From assembly GCF_001653715.1 (NCBI RefSeq), contig NZ_LWHQ01000022.1, positions 62,001 to 126,000 of the forward strand: a stretch of DNA of 64,000 nucleotides, in the 5' to 3' direction. Under the pieces are notes generated by a model, which searched no databases, was not told the origin of the DNA, and worked only from the letters and a program-made list of their open reading frames with translations. The DNA is from Methylobacterium platani (lineage in GTDB: Bacteria; Pseudomonadota; Alphaproteobacteria; Rhizobiales; Beijerinckiaceae). Of this stretch, positions 35,179 to 44,845 are shown piece by piece (the stretch's first letter is position 1; every line of letters starts with the position of its first letter). The translations under genes were made by a program, and so were the position numbers.

Positions 35179-35387
35179 TGCCCGGGCGCCGGCCGTCGCG
35201 ACTCCGTCCCGGGCTGTGTCGCGGGAGCCGCAACGACGGCTCGCCATCCGGGGGTCGCGCAGGGTAAAGCGGGGCCGGGTCGCGGAACGCTCCTTGCCTC
35301 TCGGACCCCGAGGCGCGGGACCCGAGGCGCGGGCCCCGCGCGCCACGCGATCCGGACGGTGATCCGGGCACAGGACGAGGCGACCCG

Positions 35388-38279
35388 ATGGACAGGATGC
35401 AAGGTTCCGGCGCTCACGGTGCCGACGGGCAGAATCCCGGCCGACCCGAGCCCGACCGCGACGGGCCCGGCCGGCAGATGGGTCCCGACACGCTCGAGCG
35501 GGACCTGCTCGGGCTGGTCGGGGAGGCACGCCACCAGGCGAGCCAGGATCCGTTCCGCAACCCCGTCCTCACCGTGGCGCTGGCGATCAGCCGCCGCTTC
35601 GACCGCGGCGAGATCGGCGAGGACGACCTCGCGGACCTGTTCGTGCGCCTGCGCGCCCAGGCGCTGGAGGCCCGGGCGGCGCGGCTCCGGGCCTATCTCG
35701 GCCTCGGGACCGAGGCGGGGTCGCGCGAGGCGACCGCGGCCGTCGCCGGGTCCGCCCTCGGCGACGCCGAGACGCCGTTCGAGGCCGCCCGCGCCCGGGT
35801 CGAGCGCACGCGCTTCGCCGCGGTGTTCACCGCCCATCCGACCTTCGGCATGCCGAAGGCGGTGGCCCGGCTCCTCGCCCGGGCCGCCTCCGAGGCCGAT
35901 CCGGCGGCGCGGCAGGCGCCGATCGCGGAGGCCGCCGCGCTCTCCGCCCGGGCCGACCCGGTCATCACCCTCAACGACGAGTTCGATCAGGCCCGGCACG
36001 CGGTCCAGCACGGCCGCGCCGCCCTCGACGGGCTGAACGAGGCCCTGCTGCGCGCCGCCCGCGAGCGCTGGCCCGATCGCTGGAGCGAGCTGGTGCCGAA
36101 GCCCGTGGTGCTGGCCTCCTGGGTCGGCTGCGACACCGACGGGCGCACCGATATCGGCTGGTGGGACACCCTGCGCTACCGGCTCGAATCGAAGCGCACC
36201 CAGCTCGACCGGGTCCTAGCGCAGCTTCCCGACGATCCCGCCTCCGACCCCGCCCGCCGGCTCGCCGCGGAGGCGCGGGCGGCGGTCCTGCGCCAGCTCG
36301 CGGTGGCGCCGAAGCTCGGCGAGCAGCCGGCCCTCGAGGCGGTGCACCGCTTCGCGCTCGCGCTCATCATCGAGCGCGACCGGGCCCAGACCGAGGCCGG
36401 CCCGCTCCTCGCCCTCCTCGACCGGGCGGTGACGGAGGCCGCCGACGACGAGGCGCGGCTCGCGCTCTGCATCTTGCGGGCCGGCGTCGCGGCGCACGGG
36501 CTCCAGAACGGCCTGCCGCATTTCCGGCTCAACGCCAGCCAGGTCCACAACGCGGTGCGCCGCGAACTCGACCAGGACGGCGACCCGACCGATCCGGCCC
36601 AGCGCCGCTCGCACCTCGCCTCGATCAACGCGCTCCTCGACGCCGTCGCGGCGGTGCCGGTGGATTTCGGGGCGCTCGCCGCCGAGCGAGCCTCGGCCGC
36701 CCGGCTGATGATGACGATCGCCCAGATCCTCAAGCACGTCGACGGCACCCATCCGGTCCGCTTCCTGATCGCCGAGACCGAGACCGGCTACACGCTGCTC
36801 GCCGCGCTCTGGCTGGCGCAGCATTTCGGCATCGGCGACCGGGTCGAGATCACGCCCCTGTTCGAGACGGCGTCCGCCCTCGAGCAGGGCGTGCACGTGA
36901 TCGAGGACGCGCTGCGCTCAGCCTCCTGGCGCGCCTACCTCAAGCGGGTCGGGCGGCTGGTGGTGCAGTTCGGCTACTCGGATTCCGGACGCTATGTCGG
37001 CCAGCTCGCCGCGACCTTCTGGATCGAGCGCCTGCGCTTCCGGCTCACCGAGCTGATGGCCGCTCACGACCTCACCGACATCGAGCTCGTGATCTTCGAC
37101 ACCCACGGCGAGTCGATCGGGCGGGGCGCCCACCCGACCAGCCTCGCCGACCGGCTGGCCTACCTCGCCCCCGACCACGCGCGGCGGCGCAACCGCGAGG
37201 CGGGGATCCGCACCAGCCTCGAATCGAGCTTCCAGGGCAGCGACGGCTACCTGCTGTTCGGCACGCCGACCCTGGCCGAGGCCACGGTGGCGCGCATCGC
37301 CGAGCACGTCTACAGCCGGCTCCAGCCCGCCCCCGACCCGATCTACGCGGAAGCCGACTTCGCCACCGAGTTCTTCACCGGCGTGCGCCAGGACATGGAG
37401 ACCCTGGTCGACGATCCCGGCTACGCCGCGCTCCTCGGCACCTTCGGGCCCAACCTCATCGACCGCACCGGCTCGCGACCGGTGGCGCGGCAATCCGATG
37501 CCGGCGGCCCGGTCGCCATCACCCATCCGCGCCAGATGCGGGCGATCCCCAACAACGCGATCCTGCAGCAGCTCGGCTTCCTGGCGAACTCCCTGCACGG
37601 GGTCGGGCGGGCGGCGGGCCGGGCGCCCGACCTGTTCGTCGAGATGCGCGAGCGCTCCGAGCGCTTCGCCCGCGCCTTCCGGCTGGTGCAGGAGGCCACC
37701 GCCGTCGGCGACCTCGACGTGCTGCGCGCCTATATCGACACCCTCGACCCCTCGGTCTGGCTCGAGCGGGCGCGGCGCGCGACCCGGGACGGACGGCGCG
37801 AGGAGATCGTCGCGGTCGCCGCCGCCCTCGACCGGCTCAACCTGGCGCCCCACCTGCGCCGCCTGTTCGGCCGGCTCACCCGCGACCACCTGATGCTGCA
37901 GACGGTCGCCCCCGACCTGCCCGGCATGACGCCGCGGCTCGCGCTCCTGCACGCGCTGCGGCTGGCGCTGATCCACCGGATCTGGTTCCTGGCGGTGCAC
38001 ATCCCGGGCTTCCGGCCGCAGAACGGCATCACCCGCGAGGCCCTGATCGAGCGCCTGCTGCGCCTCGACGTCGAGAGCTGCCTGAAGCTCCTCGACGACA
38101 TCTTCCCGGTGACGCCCGACCCGACGCTCGGCCTCAATTTCGGCGAGCCGGCGGGGCCGCGCGGCGCGGGCACCTACGAGGCCGAGCACCGCACCCTGTT
38201 CGCCCCGATCCGCCGCCTGTTCGGCCTCGTGCGCGAGATCAGCGGCATGATCCAGCACGAGGTCGGGGCGTTCGGGTGA
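35388..38279 (+). CDS. ppc: Divergent phosphoenolpyruvate carboxylase family protein
   Basis: This 963-residue protein has the length and overall order of PEP carboxylase: FTAHPTFGMPKA with the family catalytic His (His150), ASWVGCDTDGRTDIG, NASQVHNAVR, GYSDSGRYVG (529-538) and FDTHGESIGRGAHPTS (570-585). However, the canonical motifs TAHPTE, GGDRDGN, GYSDSxKDxG and the double-glycine GRGG loop are all altered, and the C-terminus ends EVGAFG rather than the usual NTG or NSG. PEP carboxylase makes oxaloacetate from PEP and bicarbonate and is needed for the serine cycle. Whether this divergent member is active is open; a second, canonical copy may exist outside the window. Confidence 0.8.
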   Translation: MDRMQGSGAHGADGQNPGRPEPDRDGPGRQMGPDTLERDLLGLVGEARHQASQDPFRNPVLTVALAISRRFDRGEIGEDDLADLFVRLRAQALEARAARLRAYLGLGTEAGSREATAAVAGSALGDAETPFEAARARVERTRFAAVFTAHPTFGMPKAVARLLARAASEADPAARQAPIAEAAALSARADPVITLNDEFDQARHAVQHGRAALDGLNEALLRAARERWPDRWSELVPKPVVLASWVGCDTDGRTDIGWWDTLRYRLESKRTQLDRVLAQLPDDPASDPARRLAAEARAAVLRQLAVAPKLGEQPALEAVHRFALALIIERDRAQTEAGPLLALLDRAVTEAADDEARLALCILRAGVAAHGLQNGLPHFRLNASQVHNAVRRELDQDGDPTDPAQRRSHLASINALLDAVAAVPVDFGALAAERASAARLMMTIAQILKHVDGTHPVRFLIAETETGYTLLAALWLAQHFGIGDRVEITPLFETASALEQGVHVIEDALRSASWRAYLKRVGRLVVQFGYSDSGRYVGQLAATFWIERLRFRLTELMAAHDLTDIELVIFDTHGESIGRGAHPTSLADRLAYLAPDHARRRNREAGIRTSLESSFQGSDGYLLFGTPTLAEATVARIAEHVYSRLQPAPDPIYAEADFATEFFTGVRQDMETLVDDPGYAALLGTFGPNLIDRTGSRPVARQSDAGGPVAITHPRQMRAIPNNAILQQLGFLANSLHGVGRAAGRAPDLFVEMRERSERFARAFRLVQEATAVGDLDVLRAYIDTLDPSVWLERARRATRDGRREEIVAVAAALDRLNLAPHLRRLFGRLTRDHLMLQTVAPDLPGMTPRLALLHALRLALIHRIWFLAVHIPGFRPQNGITREALIERLLRLDVESCLKLLDDIFPVTPDPTLGLNFGEPAGPRGAGTYEAEHRTLFAPIRRLFGLVREISGMIQHEVGAFG

Positions 38280-38316
38280 GCGAGCGGGCTTCGGCACCGC
38301 GGCCGAGGAAACCAGC

Positions 38317-39462
38317 CTAAGGCTTGGCCCAGATCCCGAGCTTGCCGGCCCGGGCGTGGCGCTCGGCCTCGACCAGGTCCGGCGTCGCCTCGGGCGTCGC
38401 GCGGCCGCCGCCGTTGTAGAGCACCACCTCCGAGAGGTCGTGGCCGTCGACGGTGCAGATCCAGGCGGTCCGCCCCGGATTGGGCTGGCAGTTCACCGGG
38501 CGGCCGGCGAGGTAGCCGGAGAGGTCGCTCGCCTGCGCGCCCCGGGCCGATTCGACCCCGGAGAGGCGCAGGGTCCGTCCGCCGAGGCGCAGGGTCGCGG
38601 TGTCGAGCACCTCGGCGACGCCGGCGAGCGGACCGGCCGCGTCCGGCACCAGGGCCCCGGTCTCGCCCGGCTCGCGCTTCGCGTCGGCGGGCCTGGCGTC
38701 CGCGGATCTGGCCGCGGGCGGCCGGGCGTCGCCGGCACCGGCCTTCGCCTCGGCCGGTACCTTCTCGGCGGGTCTCGCCTCGGGCGGGCGGGTCTCCGCC
38801 GGCTTGCCAGTCTCCTTGCCGGTCTCTGGAGGGGCCGCCTGCGCGACCACCGCGGCCTCGCGCGTCGGCGTGCGCTCGCGCAAGGCGGCGTAGCCGAGGC
38901 CCAGCACGACGAGCGCCCCGAGGGCGGCGTAGAGCGGGCGGCGCGGCACGCTCCGGCCGGCCACCGGCTGCGGCCGGGCGAGGCCGGGCTTCAGCCCCTC
39001 GCCCGTCGGCCCGGACGGCGCGACGGCCGGAGGGATCGGCTCGGGCTCCGCCCGCCGCTCCGGGCGGCGCAGGCGGGCGGCGACGTCGCCGAGCGCGTCC
39101 CGCAGGCGCGAGGTCCGGTCGGGAGGCGGCGGCGCGGCGGGCGCGGCCGCGGGCTTGACCACGATCCAGTCCCGGGGCGTCTCCGGCACCTGGCTCGGGG
39201 CGGCGGGCGGCTGGAACAGGGTCGGGTGCTGGCGGCGCAGCTCGTCGACGAGGTCGGCCAGGGTGAACGGCTGCGCCTCGCCGGCGACCGTCCGGGTGCG
39301 CGGGCGCCCGTCCCGGTCGACGATCTGGTAGCCCGGGGCCGCATCGTGGCGGCGGGTCGCGGATTCCGCCAGGAGCTCGAGGGTGCGACGGGCCACCGCG
39401 ACGGGGCGCTGCCGGTCGATCTCCGCCCGGATCAGCGCCTGCAACTGCTCACGCGAGGTCAT
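38317..39462 (-). CDS. Membrane protein with degenerate SNase-like C-terminal domain
   Basis: The 381-residue protein has an N-terminal cytoplasmic region (REQLQALIRAEIDRQRPVAVARRTLELL), a Pro-rich linker, one membrane helix (about residues 178-196: PLYAALGALVVLGLGYAAL), a long Glu/Ala/Pro-rich periplasmic spacer and a C-terminal domain like staphylococcal nuclease (VLDTATLRLGGRTLRLSGVESARG... ERHARAGKLGIW). The usual GIDAPE motif reads GVESAR, so the catalytic Glu is missing and nuclease activity is unlikely. ATG 39462 is chosen; in-frame ATG 39480 is possible. Function unknown. Confidence 0.7.
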   Translation of the reverse strand: MTSREQLQALIRAEIDRQRPVAVARRTLELLAESATRRHDAAPGYQIVDRDGRPRTRTVAGEAQPFTLADLVDELRRQHPTLFQPPAAPSQVPETPRDWIVVKPAAAPAAPPPPDRTSRLRDALGDVAARLRRPERRAEPEPIPPAVAPSGPTGEGLKPGLARPQPVAGRSVPRRPLYAALGALVVLGLGYAALRERTPTREAAVVAQAAPPETGKETGKPAETRPPEARPAEKVPAEAKAGAGDARPPAARSADARPADAKREPGETGALVPDAAGPLAGVAEVLDTATLRLGGRTLRLSGVESARGAQASDLSGYLAGRPVNCQPNPGRTAWICTVDGHDLSEVVLYNGGGRATPEATPDLVEAERHARAGKLGIWAKP

Positions 39463-39611
39463 GTCCGCATCGTATCCCATCGCCCCGGCCGGGGCCCCCG
39501 AGCCGCCCGCCCCGGCGGCGAGCCCTCGTCCCACTCATCTAGGGGCCGATCGGCGCCCTGTCACACCGCCGCGGGCGCCGCGTCCGGATCCGCTCTCGTC
39601 GGCGAGGCGGC

Positions 39612-40418
39612 TCAGCGGCTCGCCACCGCCTCGCGGCGCACCACCCGGCTGTTCTCGGAGACGATCACCGGCCGGCCGCCCGCGAGGCTGACCGCCAGTT
39701 CCAGGTCGACGGTGCCCTGCGAGCGCACGCCGCGGTCGGGGCTGGAGGCGGAGAAGTCGACGACGGCCTGGACCCGGCAGAGGGCGAGGCCTGCGCTGCA
39801 GGCGGTGCGCAGGGAATCCGGCCGCGGCCGGTAGCGCCGTTCGGGCCAGCGCTGCACGAAGCGGCGCTTCTCGGACATCAGGCTGGCGACGCTCATCGTC
39901 CGGCCGTGGAACACGACCTGGCTGCCGTAGAAGCCCGGCGCCGCCGCCAGGGTCTCGCCGTTCGGTCCCGAGATCGATGCCAGGTAGTCGCGGGCGAGGC
40001 GCTGCGACGCCACCGCCCAGTCGCGCATCTGCCCGTCCGAGACCGCGACCGGCGGGCGCGCCGGGATCGAGACCGGCAGCGGCCGCTCGGTGCGGGCGAG
40101 CCGCGCGGCGCGGCGGGCCTCCGTCGCCGCGTGGATCCCGCTGCGGGCCGGCCGGCGGGTCTCCTCGGCGACCCGATGCGGCGTGCGCAGCCCGCCCTGG
40201 GCCTTCGGGGAGGCCGGGGCCTCGGCCCGGAACGCCGGCGTCGGCGCGACCCTGGGCGCCGCCTTGGGCGCGGCGGGGGCCTCGGCGCCGCGGGCGGGCG
40301 GGTCGACCCAGCCCTGCGCCCAGGCGGCCGGGATGGCGGCCGGCGAGAGGAGGGCGCTCAAGCCGAGCCCGACGAGGGCGGCCGACATGCGGGAGAAGGA
40401 GGGCCGGGAGGAGAACAT
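39612..40418 (-). CDS. Secreted uncharacterised protein, NTF2-like C-terminal region
   Basis: The 268-residue protein has a signal peptide (residues 1-35, cleavage near AWA-QG), a Pro/Ala/Arg-rich linker and a C-terminal domain (about 125-260: YGSQVVFHGRTMSVASLMSEKRRFVQRWPERRYRPRPDSLRTAC... GTVDLELAVSLAGGRPVIVSENSRVV) resembling NTF2/SnoaL-like periplasmic domains. Two Cys (TACSAGLALC) may form a disulfide. Function unknown. Confidence 0.65.
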   Translation of the reverse strand: MFSSRPSFSRMSAALVGLGLSALLSPAAIPAAWAQGWVDPPARGAEAPAAPKAAPRVAPTPAFRAEAPASPKAQGGLRTPHRVAEETRRPARSGIHAATEARRAARLARTERPLPVSIPARPPVAVSDGQMRDWAVASQRLARDYLASISGPNGETLAAAPGFYGSQVVFHGRTMSVASLMSEKRRFVQRWPERRYRPRPDSLRTACSAGLALCRVQAVVDFSASSPDRGVRSQGTVDLELAVSLAGGRPVIVSENSRVVRREAVASR

Positions 40419-40814
40419 GGGGGCGGCACCGGGGGAAGGGCGCGATCAGGCGAGGATCATGATCAGGGAGGTGAACGTTCGTCGCTGCGGTTACGGTTCC
40501 ATTGCGGATGCGCCGGGGCGCGCCGGCCCTCCCCGCTACCCACGCTCCGCACATCCCCGGCGCCGGCGACCCACGGACGTTCTTGACGACGACAAGACGA
40601 GGGGGTCCTTGCGGAAAGGCCCCCTTGCCAAGCGCGGCCGCGACCCCACCTCAAGGGCTCCCCGGGTCCGGGCCCCTCTGGCGGTTCGAGGCGTCGACCG
40701 CGATGTCGGACCCCTTCTCTGCCTTTGTGCTGACGCGGCACGATCGCACTGGAGGGCCCGCAGCCTTGCGCGTCATTCCCCTCATCCATCCCCGTCCCGT
40801 CGCGGGAGGCGCCG
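40419..40814. other. Intergenic region without recognised gene
   Basis: This 396-bp gap lies between a secreted-protein gene (-) and the lipid kinase (+). I see no convincing coding frame. One stem-loop, GGGGGTCCTT (40602-40611) against AAAGGCCCCC (40616-40625) with one mismatch and a G-U pair, stands out, but it lacks a U-run. The promoters of both neighbours must lie here. Confidence 0.4.
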
Positions 40815-41744
40815 ATGTCCGGCGCTGACGCCCCGCGGCGAGCCCTGCTCGTCGTCAACAAAAAGGCCCGCAACGGCGGGCTCGATCTCGAGGCCGTGAA
40901 GGGCGTGCTGCGCCGCGGCGGCATCGAGCCGGTCGATCCGCCGCCGGAGGAGAGCGACTGCAAGGCGCTGATCCACGCCCACGCGGCCACCTGCGACATG
41001 GTGATCCTGGGCGGCGGCGACGGCACCCTCAACGCCGCGGCCCAGGCGCTCGCCGAGGCGCAGCTGCCGCTCGGCATCCTCCCGCTCGGCACCGCCAACG
41101 ACCTCGCCCGCAGCCTCGGCCTGCCGGCCGATCCGCTGGAGGCGGCCGAGGTGATCGCGACCGTGCCGGCCCGGCCGATCGACCTCGGCTGCGTCAACGG
41201 CCACTACTTCTTCAACGTCGCCAGCATCGGCTTCTCGGCCGATCTCGCCGGCGAGCTGACGGCCGACCTCAAGCGCCGCCTCGGCACGATCGGATACGGC
41301 GTCGCGGCGTTCCGGCTGCTGCGGCGGGCGCGGCCGTTCACGGTCTACATCGAGCACGACGGCACGGTGGAGACGGTGCGCACCATCCAGGTCTCGGTCG
41401 GCAACGGCCGCCACTACGGCGGCGGCATGACGGTGGAGGAGAACGCCACCGTCGATGACGGGCTGCTCAACTTCTACAGCCTGGAGGTCGCCCATTGGTG
41501 GCGGCTCCTCGCCCTGCTGCCGGCCCTGCGCCGGGGCACGCAGGGCAAGGCCGCCGACGTGCGCGCCTTCCAGACCACCGAGGTGATCCTGCGCACCAAG
41601 AAGCCGCGCCCGGTCAACACCGACGGCGAATTGACCACCTACACCCCCGCCCATGTCCGGGTGCTGCGACAGGCCGTGCAGGTCCACGCCCCCGATCTCC
41701 CCGCGCCGGCATCGCCGGCGGGCCGCCCCTCGATCTTCCCGTAG
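40815..41744 (+). CDS. Lipid kinase of the diacylglycerol kinase/YegS family
   Basis: This 309-residue protein begins with the DAGK catalytic domain: LLVVNKKARNG, the ATP-binding loop GGGDGT (residues 66-71), PLGTANDLARSLGLP and YFFNVASIGFSADL, followed by a beta-sandwich C-terminal domain. Family members phosphorylate membrane diacylglycerol or phosphatidylglycerol-type lipids at the cytoplasmic face. It is 15 bp upstream of the terC-like gene and probably co-transcribed with it. Confidence 0.9.
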   Translation: MSGADAPRRALLVVNKKARNGGLDLEAVKGVLRRGGIEPVDPPPEESDCKALIHAHAATCDMVILGGGDGTLNAAAQALAEAQLPLGILPLGTANDLARSLGLPADPLEAAEVIATVPARPIDLGCVNGHYFFNVASIGFSADLAGELTADLKRRLGTIGYGVAAFRLLRRARPFTVYIEHDGTVETVRTIQVSVGNGRHYGGGMTVEENATVDDGLLNFYSLEVAHWWRLLALLPALRRGTQGKAADVRAFQTTEVILRTKKPRPVNTDGELTTYTPAHVRVLRQAVQVHAPDLPAPASPAGRPSIFP

Positions 41745-41759
41745 AGAGGACCGCCCGCC

Positions 41760-42500
41760 GTGGATTCGCTCATCCAGCTCGCCGCCGACCCGACGGCCTG
41801 GGCCGCCCTCGCGACCCTCGTCGTGATGGAGGTCGTGCTCGGCATCGACAACCTGATCTTCATCTCGATCATCACCAACAAGCTGCCGGCCGGGCAGCAG
41901 TCGCGCGCCCGGCGCATCGGCATCGGGCTCGCGCTGATCCTGCGCCTCGCGCTGCTCGGCACCGTCGCCTACATCGTCCACCTGACCCAGCCGGTGTTCG
42001 AGATCTTCGGCAAGGGGCTGTCCTGGCGCGACATGATCCTGATCGCCGGCGGCCTGTTCCTGCTCTGGAAGGCCACCAAGGAGATCCACCACAGCCTCGA
42101 TCCCGGCCCGCAGGAGACGACCGGCGGGGCTGCCTCCCTCGGCTTCGCCGCGGCGATCGGCCAGATCCTGATCCTCGACCTGGTGTTCTCGATCGACAGC
42201 ATCATCACGGCGGTCGGCATGACCGAGCACGTGCCGATCATGGTGATTGCGGTCGTCGCCGCGGTGACCGTGATGCTGGTGGCCGCCGATCCGCTGTCGC
42301 GCTTCATCGCCGCCAACCCGACGGTGGTGATGCTGGCGCTGGGCTTCCTCATCATGATCGGCATGACGCTGATCGCGGAGGGCTTCGGGGCCCACGTGCC
42401 GAAGGGCTACGTCTACACCGCCATGGCCTTCTCGGCCGGCGTCGAGGCGCTCAACATTCTCGGGCGGCGGGCGCGGCAGGCCAAGCGCAAGTCGGCCTGA
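41760..42500 (+). CDS. TerC-family integral membrane protein
   Basis: This 246-residue protein starts at GTG 41760, with AGAGG upstream. It has about seven membrane helices and the TerC signature acidic motifs in [23 protein letters not shown] and [23 protein letters not shown]. TerC proteins are linked to tellurite resistance and more generally to metal (manganese or calcium) efflux. The helix-embedded Asp and Asn residues typical of the cation site are present. It follows the lipid kinase by 15 bp. Confidence 0.92.
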   Translation: MDSLIQLAADPTAWAALATLVVMEVVLGIDNLIFISIITNKLPAGQQSRARRIGIGLALILRLALLGTVAYIVHLTQPVFEIFGKGLSWRDMILIAGGLFLLWKATKEIHHSLDPGPQETTGGAASLGFAAAIGQILILDLVFSIDSIITAVGMTEHVPIMVIAVVAAVTVMLVAADPLSRFIAANPTVVMLALGFLIMIGMTLIAEGFGAHVPKGYVYTAMAFSAGVEALNILGRRARQAKRKSA

Positions 42501-42628
42501 CGGGAGTCGTCCCGAGGCTTCGAGGCGGCGCCCGATCGCGATGCGGTCGGGCGCCGTTCTCGTTCGACGATCCTCTCCCGGTCCCGGATCTCCGTCCGCC
42601 GATGCTCCAGTCGTCCGGGAAAGGGGCG

Positions 42629-43399
42629 TCACGGCAAGGAGCTTGCCGCCTCCTCCGCCGCACAGGCCGCCGGATCGGGCGCCTCCGCGGCTCCGGCGAT
42701 CTCGGCCCGGGCCCGCTCGAGGTCGGCCCGGAACGCGGCATCGCCCACCAGGGCCGCGAACAGGGCGCTGCCGGTGAGCCGGCCCGCCTCGACGTCGCTC
42801 GCCCAGTGGACCCCGCAGACGATCCGGCTCTCGCCGTAGATCCGGGCGCGGCGCAGGATCGGCCCGGCGCGCTCCGGCAGCAGGGCGGCGAGGACGAGGC
42901 CGAAGGTCCAGCCCTCTGTGGCGTGGCCGGACGGGTAGGCGAAGCTCCGGTCGAGCGCCTCGCTGCGCGGGACGCAGAGCGGCGCGTCGTTGCCGAGATG
43001 CGGCCGCGCCCGCGCGAAACGCAGCTTGGCGTCGCGCACTACCGCCACCACGTCGCGGCGGGTGCGGGCGAGGAGGTCGGCGAGGGCCGGCAGGCGGGCG
43101 GGATCGAGGCGCCGGCCGGCGGCGCAGGAGAAGCCGTCGAGGAGCCGGGGGACGCCCGAGGGCACGTCGGCGGCGGCGCGCTGCCAGCGCGGCGTGCCGG
43201 CGAGCGCCCGGGTCGCCGCGTAGCTCGCCGCATCGGCCGCGTGCGCGGCGCTGCCCGGCATCGGCGGCGGCGGCAGCAGGGCGGGGACGTCGAGGACGCC
43301 GTCCGCCAGGTAGGGACGGGGCGCCGGGCGGGCCGCCTCGGCTGCAACCCAGGAAACGGAGGCGCAGAGGGCGAGCGCCGCGGCGAGGAGCGCCCGCAT
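42629..43399 (-). CDS. Periplasmic class A acid phosphatase (PAP2 superfamily)
   Basis: The 256-residue protein has a signal peptide (residues 1-20) and the three phosphatase motifs: K-x6-RP in KLRFARARP, PSGH in SFAYPSGHATEGWTFG, and SR-x5-H-x3-D in SRIVCGVHWASD. This marks a secreted acid phosphatase that releases phosphate from organic esters in the periplasm. It is 4 bp downstream of the alpha/beta hydrolase-like gene on the same strand. Confidence 0.9.
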   Translation of the reverse strand: MRALLAAALALCASVSWVAAEAARPAPRPYLADGVLDVPALLPPPPMPGSAAHAADAASYAATRALAGTPRWQRAAADVPSGVPRLLDGFSCAAGRRLDPARLPALADLLARTRRDVVAVVRDAKLRFARARPHLGNDAPLCVPRSEALDRSFAYPSGHATEGWTFGLVLAALLPERAGPILRRARIYGESRIVCGVHWASDVEAGRLTGSALFAALVGDAAFRADLERARAEIAGAAEAPDPAACAAEEAASSLP

Positions 43400-43403
43400 C
43401 GCC

Positions 43404-44291
43404 TCACACCTCGGCGGCGAGGATCGCGGCCGCGACCGCCTCGGGGTACTCCTCGTGGGCGGCGAGCGCCCCCGGGATCTCGACGCTCCGGACCCGGCCG
43501 GTCTCGGCGAGCGCCGTCATCTCGGCGCCGGAGCGGCGCGGTGCGCCTTTCGGGCGCAGCACCGTGACCGGCGGCAGGCCGGGGCCGAACAGGGCGTGGA
43601 ACGCCTCGCGGGTCCGGACCGGGTCGAGCCCGCCGGTGACGAAGGCGGCGGTACCGAAGCGGGCGCGGGGCTGGTGCGTCACCCGCTGCTTGTCGGCGAG
43701 GAGGGCCGGGGTGACCCGCGCCGGATCGGCATAGACGTGGGCCCGCATCATCCGGGAGACGACCGGCGTGCTGACGTTCAGCCGGTAGAGCAGGGTGCCG
43801 ATGCCTGGCGCCTCGACCGCGCGGCGCAGGCGCCCGAAGAGCGGCCGGCGCTCCTCGCCCATCGCCGTCGGCAGCGGGCCGCGCCAGGTCGGCGCCACCA
43901 GGACCAGCCGGGCGAAGGCGCCGGGGTGGCGCGCCGCCGCGGCGACGAGGTAGCCGGCGGCGTGGCCCGCCGCGACCCCGAGCGCGTAGGGGCCGGGCTC
44001 CCGCGCCACGAGCGCGTCGAGGAAGGCGTGGAGCATGTCGGGCGCGAGCGGCACCCGGGCGCGGGGTTGCGCGCCGAAGCCCGGCCAGTCCGGCACCAGG
44101 CAGCGGTGGCGGGCGGAAAGCCGCATCGCCAGGGGCCGCATCTCCTCGCGGGTCGAGATCGAGGACAGGGCCGGCAGCAGCAGGGCCGGCGCGCCTTCGC
44201 CGATCCGGTCGGCCGGCAGGGTCAGGGAACGCCCGGCCAGGACGAGGGAGAGGGTCTGGGTCTCGATGCCGGCCATGCCATCTCGTTTCAT
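43404..44291 (-). CDS. Alpha/beta hydrolase-fold protein lacking the nucleophile Ser
   Basis: This 295-residue protein has a hydrolase-fold core with LLLPALSSISTREEMRPLAMRL, HRCLVPDWPGFG and ARLVLVAPTWRGPLP. The nucleophile elbow, normally GHSxG, reads GHAAG (His110-Ala111-Ala112), codon GCC, so the catalytic Ser is absent. It is therefore unlikely to be a classical esterase. It could be a binding or scaffold protein. The start at ATG 44291 has GAGGAA just upstream. It is followed by the acid phosphatase gene (4 bp). Confidence 0.8.
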   Translation of the reverse strand: MKRDGMAGIETQTLSLVLAGRSLTLPADRIGEGAPALLLPALSSISTREEMRPLAMRLSARHRCLVPDWPGFGAQPRARVPLAPDMLHAFLDALVAREPGPYALGVAAGHAAGYLVAAAARHPGAFARLVLVAPTWRGPLPTAMGEERRPLFGRLRRAVEAPGIGTLLYRLNVSTPVVSRMMRAHVYADPARVTPALLADKQRVTHQPRARFGTAAFVTGGLDPVRTREAFHALFGPGLPPVTVLRPKGAPRRSGAEMTALAETGRVRSVEIPGALAAHEEYPEAVAAAILAAEV

Positions 44292-44336
44292 GCCATTTCC
44301 TCGAACCGACTGTCCCGCGAGGCGGGCCCGTGTCCC

Positions 44337-44759
44337 TCAGAACGGCTTCACCACCACCAGGATCACGATGAGGATCATCAGCACCGTCGGCACCTCGTTG
44401 AGCACCCGGTAGAATTTGGGGCTGCAGGTGTTCCGGTCGGCGGCGAAGTCCTTGACCATCCGCGACAACCAGCCGTGGATGCCGCTCATCGCCAGCACCA
44501 GGGCGACCTTGGCGTGCAGCCAGCCCTGGGTATAGGCGCCGCTCATCACCACGAGCGCGATACCGAAGATCCAGGTGGCGATCATGCCCGGCAGCATGAT
44601 CGCCTTGGCGAGGCGCCGCTCCATCACCTTGAAGGTCTCGCCCTGGAGCGAGCCCGCCGGCAGCGCGGCGTGGTAGACGAACAGCCGCGGCAGGTAGAGC
44701 ATCGCCGCCATCCAGGCGATGAGCGAGATGATGTGGGCGGCCTTGATCCAGAGATACAC
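44337..44759 (-). CDS. hemJ: Protoporphyrinogen IX oxidase HemJ
   Basis: The 140-residue membrane protein begins at GTG 44759 (VYLWIKAAHIISLIAWMAAMLYLPRLFVYH), exactly the HemJ start; the upstream open frame is repeat sequence. It has four membrane helices with the conserved His (KAAHII) and Lys/Arg residues that bind heme in HemJ. It oxidises protoporphyrinogen IX to protoporphyrin IX, the penultimate heme step in many alphaproteobacteria. It follows hemE, so the two heme genes form one operon. Confidence 0.92.
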   Translation of the reverse strand: MYLWIKAAHIISLIAWMAAMLYLPRLFVYHAALPAGSLQGETFKVMERRLAKAIMLPGMIATWIFGIALVVMSGAYTQGWLHAKVALVLAMSGIHGWLSRMVKDFAADRNTCSPKFYRVLNEVPTVLMILIVILVVVKPF

Positions 44760-44845
44760 GGTGGGATGGTTCCTCGTGGAGATGTGAGGTTTTTCGAAAT
44801 CTGACAGCAGGTTGCGCGGTGCGGGAGCGACGGACACCGCCCCTG

